Shown here: piece by piece, positions 1-6,918 of the stretch | How positions within the stretch are numbered: the first letter of the stretch is position 1 | Layout: every line of letters starts with the position of its first letter | From: Pedobacter sp. ASV12 | GTDB lineage: Bacteria; Bacteroidota; Bacteroidia; Sphingobacteriales; Sphingobacteriaceae | NCBI RefSeq assembly: GCF_016429155.1 | Contig: NZ_JAELUC010000011.1 | Location: 1-63,516, forward strand | Direction of reading: 5' to 3' | Length of the DNA: 63,516 nt | The notes under the pieces: model-generated | Told to the model about the DNA's origin: nothing | The model's database searches: none | What the model saw: the letters and a program-made list of their open reading frames with translations, nothing else | Program-made: the position numbers and the translations under genes

Positions 1-17
1 ATGTGTATAAGAGACAG
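1..17 (+). other. Nextera mosaic-end adapter remnant
   Basis: These 17 bases are the last 17 of the 19-base Tn5/Nextera mosaic end. The other contig end carries the same sequence in reverse orientation. It is library adapter and not genomic. Read in frame it adds the false N-terminus MCIRDR to the first gene, so no start codon should be called here. Confidence 0.97.
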
Positions 18-516
18 GTATACGTCCTTAGGAGAAGCCTTATTAAAAACTCAAGTAGTTGAACAAGCTTTAAGTCATTCAATTACACTTAAAATGAATC
101 CTGACGAAACAAAAGAACGAGCTGATGAATTTTTAAGGCGACAACAGCGATATACTTTAGGTCAGGCTATCAAAATTGCAAACGAACAGAAGCTATATAT
201 TTTATCATTACAAGAAGAATTAAATGCTTTTTTAGAACAAAGGAATTGGTTAGTTTACAAAGTTATCTATGGAAATGAAGAGGATTTTAATGCGGGAATT
301 ATAAAAGAAGACTTACTATTCAAGATCCATTCTATTTCGTACCAAGCGGAAAATATTCATCGCAAGATTGAATATGATTTGATAGGCTTTTGCTCTTCTA
401 GAGGAAAGGATATGTCGAAAATTAGAGAATTATTGGAATTACAAGATCAAGGATTTAGGATTCGAAAGAAACCTGGTAGTGCTAAATATTTTAAAGAGAA
501 AGCCACTCATCTCTAA
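18..516 (+). CDS. Hypothetical protein, 5'-truncated by contig end
   Basis: About 165 native residues remain, and the true start lies off the contig because the apparent ATG is adapter. The protein is soluble and charged, predicted largely helical, with no signal peptide or membrane segment. It contains many Glu/Lys/Arg residues and heptad-like Leu/Ile spacing (for example near LYILSLQEELNAFLEQ). I recognise no family. It could be a small-molecule or nucleic-acid binding accessory protein, but nothing visible supports a function. The gene ends in TAA at 514-516, inside the loop and right arm of a perfect hairpin terminator. Its A+T content appears higher than that of the following genes, which may hint at a mobile or accessory origin. 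Confidence 0.7.
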
Positions 517-530
517 GTGGCTTTCTCTTT
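493..530 (+). terminator. Rho-independent terminator overlapping the stop codon
   Basis: A perfect 15-bp inverted repeat (493-507 with 516-530) encloses an 8-base loop, and the right arm ends in CTCTTT. The stop codon TAA at 514-516 lies at the loop/right-arm junction, so the last codons of the upstream gene are part of the stem. Confidence 0.8.
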
Positions 531-567
531 ACTTGACAATCCTGTTGACAAGCACTAACTCTATTTG

Positions 568-641
568 TACCCCCAACAGGATTCGAACCTGTGACCTACG
601 GTTTAGAAAACCGGTGCTCTATCCAGCTGAGCTATGGAGGC
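568..641 (-). tRNA. tRNA-Arg (anticodon UCU)
   Basis: The minus strand folds as a cloverleaf. The acceptor stem GCCTCCA pairs with TGGGGGT (two G-U wobbles), followed by discriminator A. There is a GCTC/GAGC D stem, an anticodon loop TTTCTAA with TCT at 607-605, and a T arm ACAGG-TTCGAAT-CCTGT. CCA is not encoded. It decodes AGA. One mismatch is seen at the top of the anticodon stem. A consensus -7 box lies 25 bases upstream. Confidence 0.95.
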
Positions 642-945
642 CTCTCAGCTTGTAGGCTGATGCTGCAAAGATAGACTTTCCAAACAAAAAGAACAATATA
701 AATTTTCATTTCGCACCACAAGCCGTTAAACTTCTCGCAATCAAACCTTTAATCCATCCCTGGCCATATGCCCACAACCTATTTGATAAGCACGTTTACT
801 TTGGCAAGAACCCAGTAATTGTCTAATATCGTCGGCTACAGTTATAGCTTTTGATTTCGGGCACCAACCACTTAACAATTTCTTAATTTAAAATTAAGTA
901 TTTATAAACTTTTGTTTAGTATTTATGCATTATTAACCCCAAAAC
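642..945. other. Intergenic region between tRNA-Arg and the dehydrogenase
   Basis: No gene is visible. The right-hand side of the region as transcribed from the tRNA holds the tRNA promoter (666-673, minus). The AT-rich end at 880-945 should hold the dehydrogenase promoter. The best box is a 7/8 match to TAnnTTTG (AACTTTTG, 907-914). A short self-complementary TTAATTTAAAATTAA stretch lies at about 884-898. Confidence 0.4.
666..673 (-). promoter_or_regulatory. Putative -7 box of tRNA-Arg promoter
   Basis: On the minus strand this reads TATCTTTG, an exact match to the Bacteroidota -7 consensus TAnnTTTG. Its distance to the tRNA 5' end at 641 would leave a short 5' leader. CAAA copies further upstream could supply the -33 element. 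Position and sequence only. Confidence 0.5.
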
Positions 946-2025
946 ATGACCGAAGGAAACATTATTGTATTTGAAGATGCCAGCTTACCCCTGCAAAAGC
1001 AAAAGCATCCTATACCAGCACTTAAACCAGGCGAAATACTCGTTAAAAACCTCTACACGACCATTTGTGGCAGCGACTTGCATACTTTTTGCGGGTTGCG
1101 CAAAGAGCAAACTCCTACCGTTTTAGGCCATGAAATTGTAGGGCGCATTGTCGCTCTTGATAAAAACCATCCCCAAATTGATAATGCCGGAAAGCCCTTG
1201 GCTATAGGCGATTTGGTAACCTGGGCTGTGTTCTGTTCATCGCCGCAAACAGCTTGGCTCGTCAAGGGCATGCCCCAAAAAGCCGACAATTTATTCAAGT
1301 ATGGCCATGCACAAGTCACCACAAATGATGCTTTTCATGGCGGTTTAAGCGATTATTGCATCCTGAAAGCCCATACCTGTCTTTTAAAAATTCCAGAGAG
1401 CATTCCATTGCCCATCGCCGCTACCCTTAACTGTGCCATAGCAACCGTTGCTGGCGCCATCAGACTGGCGGGCAATTTGTCCGGAAAAAACGTATTGATT
1501 ACAGGTTTGGGGTTATTGGGTAACGTAACGGCAGCCCTATGCCAAACCCTTGGTGCAAAAAACATTATTGCGGTCGATATCGATAGCAAGCGTTTGACCC
1601 AAGCCGAGGCATTTGGCGCCAATTTCTGTTATTCTTCAACCGAACCCCAGCTATTGGCCAGCTTGCTTAAGCATCAGATAGATACTGTATTCGATATGAG
1701 CGGCCACCCCGATGCCGTTGAATTGGGCATTGCCAGTTTAGCCATTGGCGGAACCGCTGTATGGGCTGGTGCGGTTTTCAAAACCAGACCTATAGCTATC
1801 GACGCCGAGCAGGTTATCCGAAAGCTGATTACCATCAAAGGTTTGCACAATTATAATTTCGACGACCTGCAGTATGCCTTAAACTTTATAACAGCAAACC
1901 ATCAGCGCTTTCCGTTTGATACTGTTGTAGCCAAAGAATTTTCCCTCGATCAAACGCAGGAAGCCTTTCAATATGCATTAGAGCACAAACCGTTAAGGGT
2001 AGGTATTCGCATCGGCGAAGCTTGA
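946..2025 (+). CDS. Zinc-type medium-chain alcohol dehydrogenase, structural-zinc lobe degenerate
   Basis: This 359-residue protein of the MDR superfamily should oxidise or reduce an alcohol/aldehyde pair with NAD(P)H in the cytoplasm. The GroES-like catalytic domain (about 1-170) keeps likely catalytic zinc ligands Cys41 (CGSDLH), His62-Glu63 (GHE) and Cys163. The Rossmann domain follows with GLGLLG at about 187-192 and an Asp at about 211 that favours NAD. The segment around 97-121 (FCSSPQ...LFKYGH) aligns with the lobe that normally carries four structural-zinc cysteines, but only Cys97 remains. The LFKYGH motif recalls the phosphonate-associated ADH subgroup (HpnZ-like), but no phosphonate genes are nearby. 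The gene stands alone, 60 bp before the YciI-like gene. Substrate unknown. Confidence 0.88.
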   Translation: MTEGNIIVFEDASLPLQKQKHPIPALKPGEILVKNLYTTICGSDLHTFCGLRKEQTPTVLGHEIVGRIVALDKNHPQIDNAGKPLAIGDLVTWAVFCSSPQTAWLVKGMPQKADNLFKYGHAQVTTNDAFHGGLSDYCILKAHTCLLKIPESIPLPIAATLNCAIATVAGAIRLAGNLSGKNVLITGLGLLGNVTAALCQTLGAKNIIAVDIDSKRLTQAEAFGANFCYSSTEPQLLASLLKHQIDTVFDMSGHPDAVELGIASLAIGGTAVWAGAVFKTRPIAIDAEQVIRKLITIKGLHNYNFDDLQYALNFITANHQRFPFDTVVAKEFSLDQTQEAFQYALEHKPLRVGIRIGEA

Positions 2026-2085
2026 ACCCCCTCAATCGTCTTCTTTTTCGCTTGGATTTGGTAGCTTTAATCCAACAATCCAATT

Positions 2086-2424
2086 ATGAAAAATTTTATA
2101 GTCATTTTTAGGGAATCCGACGGCAGAACCCTGCAACATAGCCAAGAAGAAGTGAACCTGCATCAGCAGCATTGGAAAAAATGGTTTGAAGAATGGGGCA
2201 AGGCAGGAAACCTCAAAGGCGGAAGCGGCCTTAGCCTGAATGGAAAACTCATCCATGGCTCAGATCGCGAAATCACCGACCAGATCCATCGTGCAGGAAC
2301 AGAAATTGTGGGCGGCTTTTTACTATTGCAAGCCAACGACTTGGAGCAAGCAACTGAAATAGCCAGCTCCTGCCCCATTTTCGAATTTGGCGGCTATGCC
2401 GAAGTGCGCGAAATGCAAAACTAA
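2086..2424 (+). CDS. YciI-like (YCII/DGPF-type) small protein
   Basis: At 112 residues this is the usual length for YCII-related alpha-beta proteins of the dimeric alpha-beta barrel fold. It begins with a beta strand (MKNFIVIFRE), has a central helix rich in His/Trp (HQQHWKKWFEEW), a GGSGLSLNGKL turn, and the late strand GGFLLLQANDLEQA typical of the family. Biochemical roles in this family are mostly unknown. Some members act as dehydrochlorinases, some accompany ECF sigma factors, and no such partner is seen here. The start is the only ATG in the region and follows a 60-bp gap after the dehydrogenase, so co-transcription is possible. Confidence 0.82.
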   Translation: MKNFIVIFRESDGRTLQHSQEEVNLHQQHWKKWFEEWGKAGNLKGGSGLSLNGKLIHGSDREITDQIHRAGTEIVGGFLLLQANDLEQATEIASSCPIFEFGGYAEVREMQN

Positions 2425-2531
2425 ACAGCTTGCTTGCGGTTAAATAGCATCAAAAAACATTTCGTAACCATGAAGATTAACCTATCCCCATAAATAAAAA
2501 CAAAAATACAAGGTTTAGTTAAAAATTCGTC

Positions 2532-2539
2532 TACCTTTG
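2532..2539 (+). promoter_or_regulatory. -7 box of the GntR regulator gene
   Basis: TACCTTTG matches TAnnTTTG exactly. It ends 14 bases before the ATG at 2554, so the predicted transcription start falls inside the palindrome 2541-2553 and the mRNA leader would be under 10 bases. Confidence 0.6.
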
Positions 2540-2540
2540 C

Positions 2541-2553
2541 ATCATCTGATGAT
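2541..2553. promoter_or_regulatory. Palindromic operator, GntR autoregulation site
   Basis: ATCATC-T-GATGAT is a perfect 6+1+6 palindrome that abuts the GntR start codon and overlaps the likely transcription start. The extended 17-mer 2541-2557 recurs at 5639-5655 upstream of the MFS gene with a single change at the centre base. Palindromes of this size are the usual target of dimeric FadR-type GntR proteins. Confidence 0.65.
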
Positions 2554-3225
2554 ATGACGAATACTACAGTTTTAATCCATAGAAAATCGTTGGCCGATGA
2601 AGTGGCTGATGGCTTGCGCAAGCAATTGTCGCTAGGAATTTTCAAAGTAAACGAAAAACTTCCGATTGAACCAGAATTAATGAAAATGTTTGGTGTTGGC
2701 CGCTCTACCATTAGAGAAGCCATCAAACTATTGGTCAATTCGGGCCTGTTACGCGTACAGCAGGGCTTGGGTACTTTTGTAGAGCGTACCGTATCTACCC
2801 AAGAACCTATGGACCAAAGGCTTAAGCGTGCCGACAAGGTTGAGCTCGACGAAGTGAGGCAGCTGATCGAGATTAAAATTGCCGAAAAAGCAGCGCTTAA
2901 CCGTTCTGAAGAAGACATCGAAAAAATACAGTCCTACCTCGAAATGCGCAAACAAACTGCCGATGAAGGCCATTTGGAAGAATGTATAGAGGCCGATATC
3001 CAGTTTCACCTGGCCATTGCCAATGCCTCTAAAAACGAGGTGCTGGCCGATATTTACAAAACCGCATCAGCGCACCTCAAAAATTGGTTCCACGAAATTC
3101 ACCAAGACACCCAAACTTTTCAAGACAGTTACCTTTTACACCAGCAATTGCTGAACAATATTATAGCAAAAGATCCGAAAGCAGCATGGAATACGGCTAC
3201 CAGGATACTTAACCATATTTTTTAA
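2554..3225 (+). CDS. FadR/FCD-subfamily GntR transcriptional regulator
   Basis: The 223-residue protein has an N-terminal winged helix-turn-helix (about 10-78; LPIEPELMKMFGVGRSTIREA recognition region, wing GLLRVQQGLGTFV) and an all-helical FCD ligand domain (about 95-220). The FCD domain carries Asp/His residues (D...H at about 149-153, later His residues near 175 and 195) that fit the metal-dependent carboxylate pocket of this subfamily. Such proteins repress transport or metabolism genes and release DNA on binding an organic acid or sugar acid. The adjacent malic enzyme gene and the shared operator upstream of the MFS gene suggest these are the controlled genes, though the malic enzyme promoter lacks the site. 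The ligand is not readable from sequence. Confidence 0.9.
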   Translation: MTNTTVLIHRKSLADEVADGLRKQLSLGIFKVNEKLPIEPELMKMFGVGRSTIREAIKLLVNSGLLRVQQGLGTFVERTVSTQEPMDQRLKRADKVELDEVRQLIEIKIAEKAALNRSEEDIEKIQSYLEMRKQTADEGHLEECIEADIQFHLAIANASKNEVLADIYKTASAHLKNWFHEIHQDTQTFQDSYLLHQQLLNNIIAKDPKAAWNTATRILNHIF

Positions 3226-3276
3226 TTTAAACAAACACCCCGGCAAGTTTTAAAACTTTGCAAAGGTGTTCATCAA

Positions 3277-5574
3277 ATGCAACAAATGAATACGCAGAAT
3301 AAGAAGCAAGACGCACTCGACTACCACTCGCAAGGCCGTCCGGGCAAAATAGAAGTAGTTCCTACCAAACCCCACTCCTCTCAAAGAGATTTGACATTGG
3401 CCTATTCGCCTGGCGTGGCTGAGCCTTGCTTGGAGATTGCCGCAGATGCCGACAAAGCTTATAGTTACACGGCCAAAGGCAATTTGGTGGCTGTAATTAG
3501 CAATGGTACGGCAGTTTTGGGCCTGGGCAATATCGGCGCGTTGGCCAGTAAGCCTGTCATGGAGGGCAAGGGATTGCTTTTTAAGATCTTCGCTGATATT
3601 GATGTATTCGATTTGGAACTAAACGCCGATTCGGTAGAAGATTTCATTAAAATGGTGAAGGGTGTTGAGCCTACTTTTGGCGGCATCAACCTCGAAGACA
3701 TCAAGGCGCCAGAATGCTTTGAAATCGAGCGCAGACTCAAAGCCGAGCTGAATATCCCTGTAATGCACGACGACCAGCACGGTACGGCCATTATTTCGGG
3801 CGCAGCTTTGCTCAACGCCTGCGAATTGCAGAAGAAAAAGCTAAAAGACATCAAAGTAGTGGTAAGTGGTGCAGGCGCCGCCGCGGTATCTTGCGCCAAA
3901 ATGTACCTGTCGTTGGGCGTAACGCCCAAAAATTTGGTCATGTTCGACATCAACGGCCTAATCACTACCTCGAGGACCGACCTCGACGAGATCAGGATGG
4001 AGTTTGCCACCACCCGAAAAGACATCCACAACATTACCGACGCGCTAAAAGGTGCCGATGTATTGATCGGTCTTTCGGCCGGCGATGTGATCAAACCCGA
4101 AATGCTCATGGGCATGGCCAAAAACCCGATTGTATTTGCCATGGCCAATCCAAATCCAGAAATCGCCTATGATTTGGCCGTTAAAACCCGTAAAGATATT
4201 ATCATGGCCACCGGAAGGTCTGATTATCCGAACCAGGTAAACAACGTATTGGGTTTCCCATATATTTTTAGGGGTGCCCTGGATGTGCGTGCCACCAGCA
4301 TCAACGAAGAAATGAAGATTGCAGCCGTACGCGCCATTGCCAATTTAGCCAAAAAATCGGTTCCAGATGCGGTAAGCCAGGCCTACAACGCCCGCAACTT
4401 TAAATTTGGCAAGGAATACATCATCCCCAAACCGGTCGATTCGAGGCTGATTACCGAAGTTTCGATGGCGGTGGCCAAGGCAGCCATCGAAAGCGGGGTG
4501 GCCAGAAAGGCAATTGCCGATTGGAGCAAATATGAAGACGAGCTGAAAAAGAGACTGGGCATTGATGATACTATTATGCGCCAGGTAACGACCAATGCCA
4601 AGGCCAACCCGAAAAAAGTGGTGTTTGCAGAGGCCGACAACTACAAAATCTTAAAAGCCGCCCAAATTGTGAAGGAAGAAAAGATCGCCATCCCTATCCT
4701 ATTGGGCAACAAGGAAGCCATACAGCGTATCATTTACGAAAATGTGCTCGATTTGGAAGGCGTTGAAATTATAGAACCGGTTTTGGAACAGGAAAGAATT
4801 AAGAAATATGCCGAAGCCTTGTACCAAAAAAGACAGCGCAGGGGCGTGACCTTGTTCGAAGCCAACAAATTGATGCGCGACAGGAATTACTTTGGCGCAT
4901 CGATGGTTGAATTTGGCGAAGCCGATGCCATGATTTCGGGATTGACCAAAAACTATGCAACCACCGTAAAACCGGCTTTGCAGGTAATTGGGGTTGAGCC
5001 TGGCGTGAAGCGCGTGGCGGGCATGTATATGATGATTACCAAAAAAGGCCCGGTATTTTTTGGTGATACCACCGTTAACGTTGATCCAACACCCGAAGAA
5101 TTGGTTGATATTACCTTATTGGTGAACAAATCGGTAAAACAGTTTAATGTTAAACCGAGAATCGCTTTGCTATCTTATTCAAACTTCGGTTCCAACTCGG
5201 GCGAAATTCCGGAGAAGGTAAGACAGGCCGTACGTTTGCTGCATAAAAACCATCCCGATGTAGTGGCCGATGGCGAAATGCAGGCCAACTTTGCCATGAA
5301 CAACGAAATGCTGAAGGAGAACTTTCCTTTCAGTGCCCTAAGCGATGCACCAGCCAATACACTGATCTTCCCTACGCTAGAATCAGGCAATATGGCTTAC
5401 AAGCTGCTGCAGGAACTGGGCGAGGCCGAAGCGGTTGGACCAATTTTATTAGGCCTAAACAAGCCGGTGCACATTGTACAGCTAGGCAGTTCGGTACGCG
5501 AAATCGTAAACATGGTTACGATTGCCGTAGTTGATGCACAGGCTAAGTCTAAACCCGTAACCACCAAAAAATAA
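3277..5574 (+). CDS. maeB: NADP-dependent malic enzyme with phosphotransacetylase-like domain
   Basis: At 765 residues this has the length of MaeB-type hybrids. It catalyses oxidative decarboxylation of malate to pyruvate with NADP. Order of domains: malic N-terminal domain (about 15-150, with SPGVAEPCLEIA), NAD(P)-binding malic domain (about 160-405, with HDDQHGTAI and the dinucleotide turn VVSGAGAAAVS), and a C-terminal PTA/PTB-like domain (about 430-755). In characterised MaeB enzymes the C-terminal domain is regulatory, responding to acetyl-CoA, and is not catalytic. Start could be Met1 or Met4 (3286). Neither has a Shine-Dalgarno. It lies 51 bp after the GntR gene on the same strand and may be read from the same promoter. 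A hairpin terminator follows. Confidence 0.95.
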   Translation: MQQMNTQNKKQDALDYHSQGRPGKIEVVPTKPHSSQRDLTLAYSPGVAEPCLEIAADADKAYSYTAKGNLVAVISNGTAVLGLGNIGALASKPVMEGKGLLFKIFADIDVFDLELNADSVEDFIKMVKGVEPTFGGINLEDIKAPECFEIERRLKAELNIPVMHDDQHGTAIISGAALLNACELQKKKLKDIKVVVSGAGAAAVSCAKMYLSLGVTPKNLVMFDINGLITTSRTDLDEIRMEFATTRKDIHNITDALKGADVLIGLSAGDVIKPEMLMGMAKNPIVFAMANPNPEIAYDLAVKTRKDIIMATGRSDYPNQVNNVLGFPYIFRGALDVRATSINEEMKIAAVRAIANLAKKSVPDAVSQAYNARNFKFGKEYIIPKPVDSRLITEVSMAVAKAAIESGVARKAIADWSKYEDELKKRLGIDDTIMRQVTTNAKANPKKVVFAEADNYKILKAAQIVKEEKIAIPILLGNKEAIQRIIYENVLDLEGVEIIEPVLEQERIKKYAEALYQKRQRRGVTLFEANKLMRDRNYFGASMVEFGEADAMISGLTKNYATTVKPALQVIGVEPGVKRVAGMYMMITKKGPVFFGDTTVNVDPTPEELVDITLLVNKSVKQFNVKPRIALLSYSNFGSNSGEIPEKVRQAVRLLHKNHPDVVADGEMQANFAMNNEMLKENFPFSALSDAPANTLIFPTLESGNMAYKLLQELGEAEAVGPILLGLNKPVHIVQLGSSVREIVNMVTIAVVDAQAKSKPVTTKK

Positions 5575-5580
5575 AACCGC

Positions 5581-5609
5581 ATTGGCCTTTCCTTATTGGA
5601 GAGGCCAAT
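5581..5609 (+). terminator. Hairpin terminator after maeB
   Basis: A 12-bp stem (5581-5592 with 5598-5609, one G-U pair) encloses the loop TTATT. The downstream run is only moderately T-rich (ATTTAGTT), so termination may be partial. It separates maeB from the MFS operator and promoter. Confidence 0.6.
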
Positions 5610-5638
5610 ATTTAGTTCACAAATATTTTTTATTTCAA

Positions 5639-5651
5639 ATCATCAGATGAT
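5639..5651. promoter_or_regulatory. Palindromic operator upstream of MFS gene
   Basis: ATCATC-A-GATGAT is the reverse complement of the GntR-gene site and sits in the same 17-base context (5639-5655). It lies 24 bases upstream of the -7 box, over the expected -33 region, where a bound repressor would block polymerase. Confidence 0.65.
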
Positions 5652-5674
5652 ATGATGTATATTTTTTACACTAT

Positions 5675-5682
5675 TACCTTTC
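5675..5682 (+). promoter_or_regulatory. Putative -7 box of MFS gene
   Basis: TACCTTTC matches 7 of 8 positions of TAnnTTTG and echoes the TACCTTTG of the GntR gene. It ends only six bases before the ATG at 5689, which implies a leaderless or nearly leaderless mRNA. Confidence 0.45.
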
Positions 5683-5688
5683 GTCCTT

Positions 5689-6915
5689 ATGGAAACTAAA
5701 ATCCCCCAAAACCCAAATGCTGCTGATGCCAAGGCATTGGCACAGCAAACCATTTTTTCTATTCTGTTTACGGTTAGCCTTACGCATCTCATCAACGACA
5801 TGTTGCAGGCCGTTGTGCCTGCGGTATACCCTATTTTAAAAGACGAGTTTCATTTAACTTTTGCTCAGGTGGGGCTAATTACCCTTACCTATCAGCTCAC
5901 CGCATCTTTGTTGCAACCTTTTGTGGGTTTGTATACCGATCGCAATCCGCGCCCTTATTCGCTGGTGATAGGCATGGGCTTTACTTTGATCGGCTTGGTT
6001 GCCGTGTCGTTTGCCTCGAGTTTTATACATGTACTGTTGGCCGTCAGCCTGATTGGTATCGGTTCGTCAATTTTCCATCCAGAATCATCGAGGGTAGCAC
6101 ATTTGGCTTCGGGTGGCAAAAAAGGCCTCGCCCAATCCATTTTCCAGTTGGGCGGCAATGCAGGCAGTGCCTTAGGGCCCTTGCTGGCTGCCATTATTGT
6201 AGTGCCTTATGGCCAGTTTAACATCATTTGGTTTTCGCTGATAGCCATTGTGGGCATGATGGTGCTTTCGGTGGTTTCTAAATGGTACAAAGTTCATTTG
6301 GTTAACCGCGCTGCTAAAAAAGCTAATTTCTCTGACGAAGTGGTGAGCAAATTCTCGAAGAAAAAAGTGATTTTCTCTTTGTTTATTTTATTGGTACTGG
6401 TTTTCTCTAAATACTTTTACATGGCCAGCATGACCAGCTACTACACCTTTTATTTGATGGACAAGTTCCATTTGAGCATCCAACAGTCGCAGGTTTATCT
6501 GTTTGCCTTTTTAGCGGCCGTAGCGGCCGGAACCTTGTTTGGCGGTCCGCTTGGCGACCGTTTTGGCCGTAAGTATATCATCTGGATTTCCATTCTGGGC
6601 GTAGCGCCCTTTACCTTGCTATTGCCTTATGTAGGCTTGTTCTGGACGGGTGTTCTTTCTGTCATTATCGGCTTGATCCTTTCTTCCGCATTCTCGGCCA
6701 TATTGGTTTATGCCACCGAACTTGTTCCGGGAAAAGTTGGCATGATTGCCGGGCTTTTCTTTGGTCTTGCTTTCGGCATGGGTGGTTTAGGCTCGGCTTT
6801 GCTAGGCAAATTGGCCGACCAAACCAGTATCGAATATGTATACAAAGTCTGCGCATTTTTGCCATTGATAGGCATCATCACTGGCTTTTTACCCAATATA
6901 GAACGTAAGAAATAG
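5689..6915 (+). CDS. MFS transporter, fosmidomycin-resistance (Fsr) type
   Basis: This 408-residue inner-membrane protein has about 12 predicted transmembrane segments and a short polar N-terminus before TM1. It shows Fsr-family signatures: THLINDMLQAVVPAVYPIL in TM1, a GLYTDRNPRP loop between TM2 and TM3, and IGSSIFHPESSRVA after TM4. The central loop (about 200-225) is basic. Characterised relatives export drugs such as fosmidomycin, and natural substrates are unclear. The upstream GntR palindrome suggests inducible expression. No other in-frame Met occurs before Met38, so this start is secure. The gene converges on the RND pump gene with only three bases between the stop codons. Confidence 0.88.
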   Translation: METKIPQNPNAADAKALAQQTIFSILFTVSLTHLINDMLQAVVPAVYPILKDEFHLTFAQVGLITLTYQLTASLLQPFVGLYTDRNPRPYSLVIGMGFTLIGLVAVSFASSFIHVLLAVSLIGIGSSIFHPESSRVAHLASGGKKGLAQSIFQLGGNAGSALGPLLAAIIVVPYGQFNIIWFSLIAIVGMMVLSVVSKWYKVHLVNRAAKKANFSDEVVSKFSKKKVIFSLFILLVLVFSKYFYMASMTSYYTFYLMDKFHLSIQQSQVYLFAFLAAVAAGTLFGGPLGDRFGRKYIIWISILGVAPFTLLLPYVGLFWTGVLSVIIGLILSSAFSAILVYATELVPGKVGMIAGLFFGLAFGMGGLGSALLGKLADQTSIEYVYKVCAFLPLIGIITGFLPNIERKK

Positions 6916-6918
6916 TCT

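Noticed and set aside
946..2025. Phosphonate pathway gene
   Set aside because: The LFKYGH motif recalls phosphonate-associated dehydrogenases, but there is no phn or related gene in the neighbourhood.
3465..4148. Minus-strand open frame (227 codons) opposite maeB
   Set aside because: Ser/Met/Ala-rich shadow of the malic enzyme reading frame.
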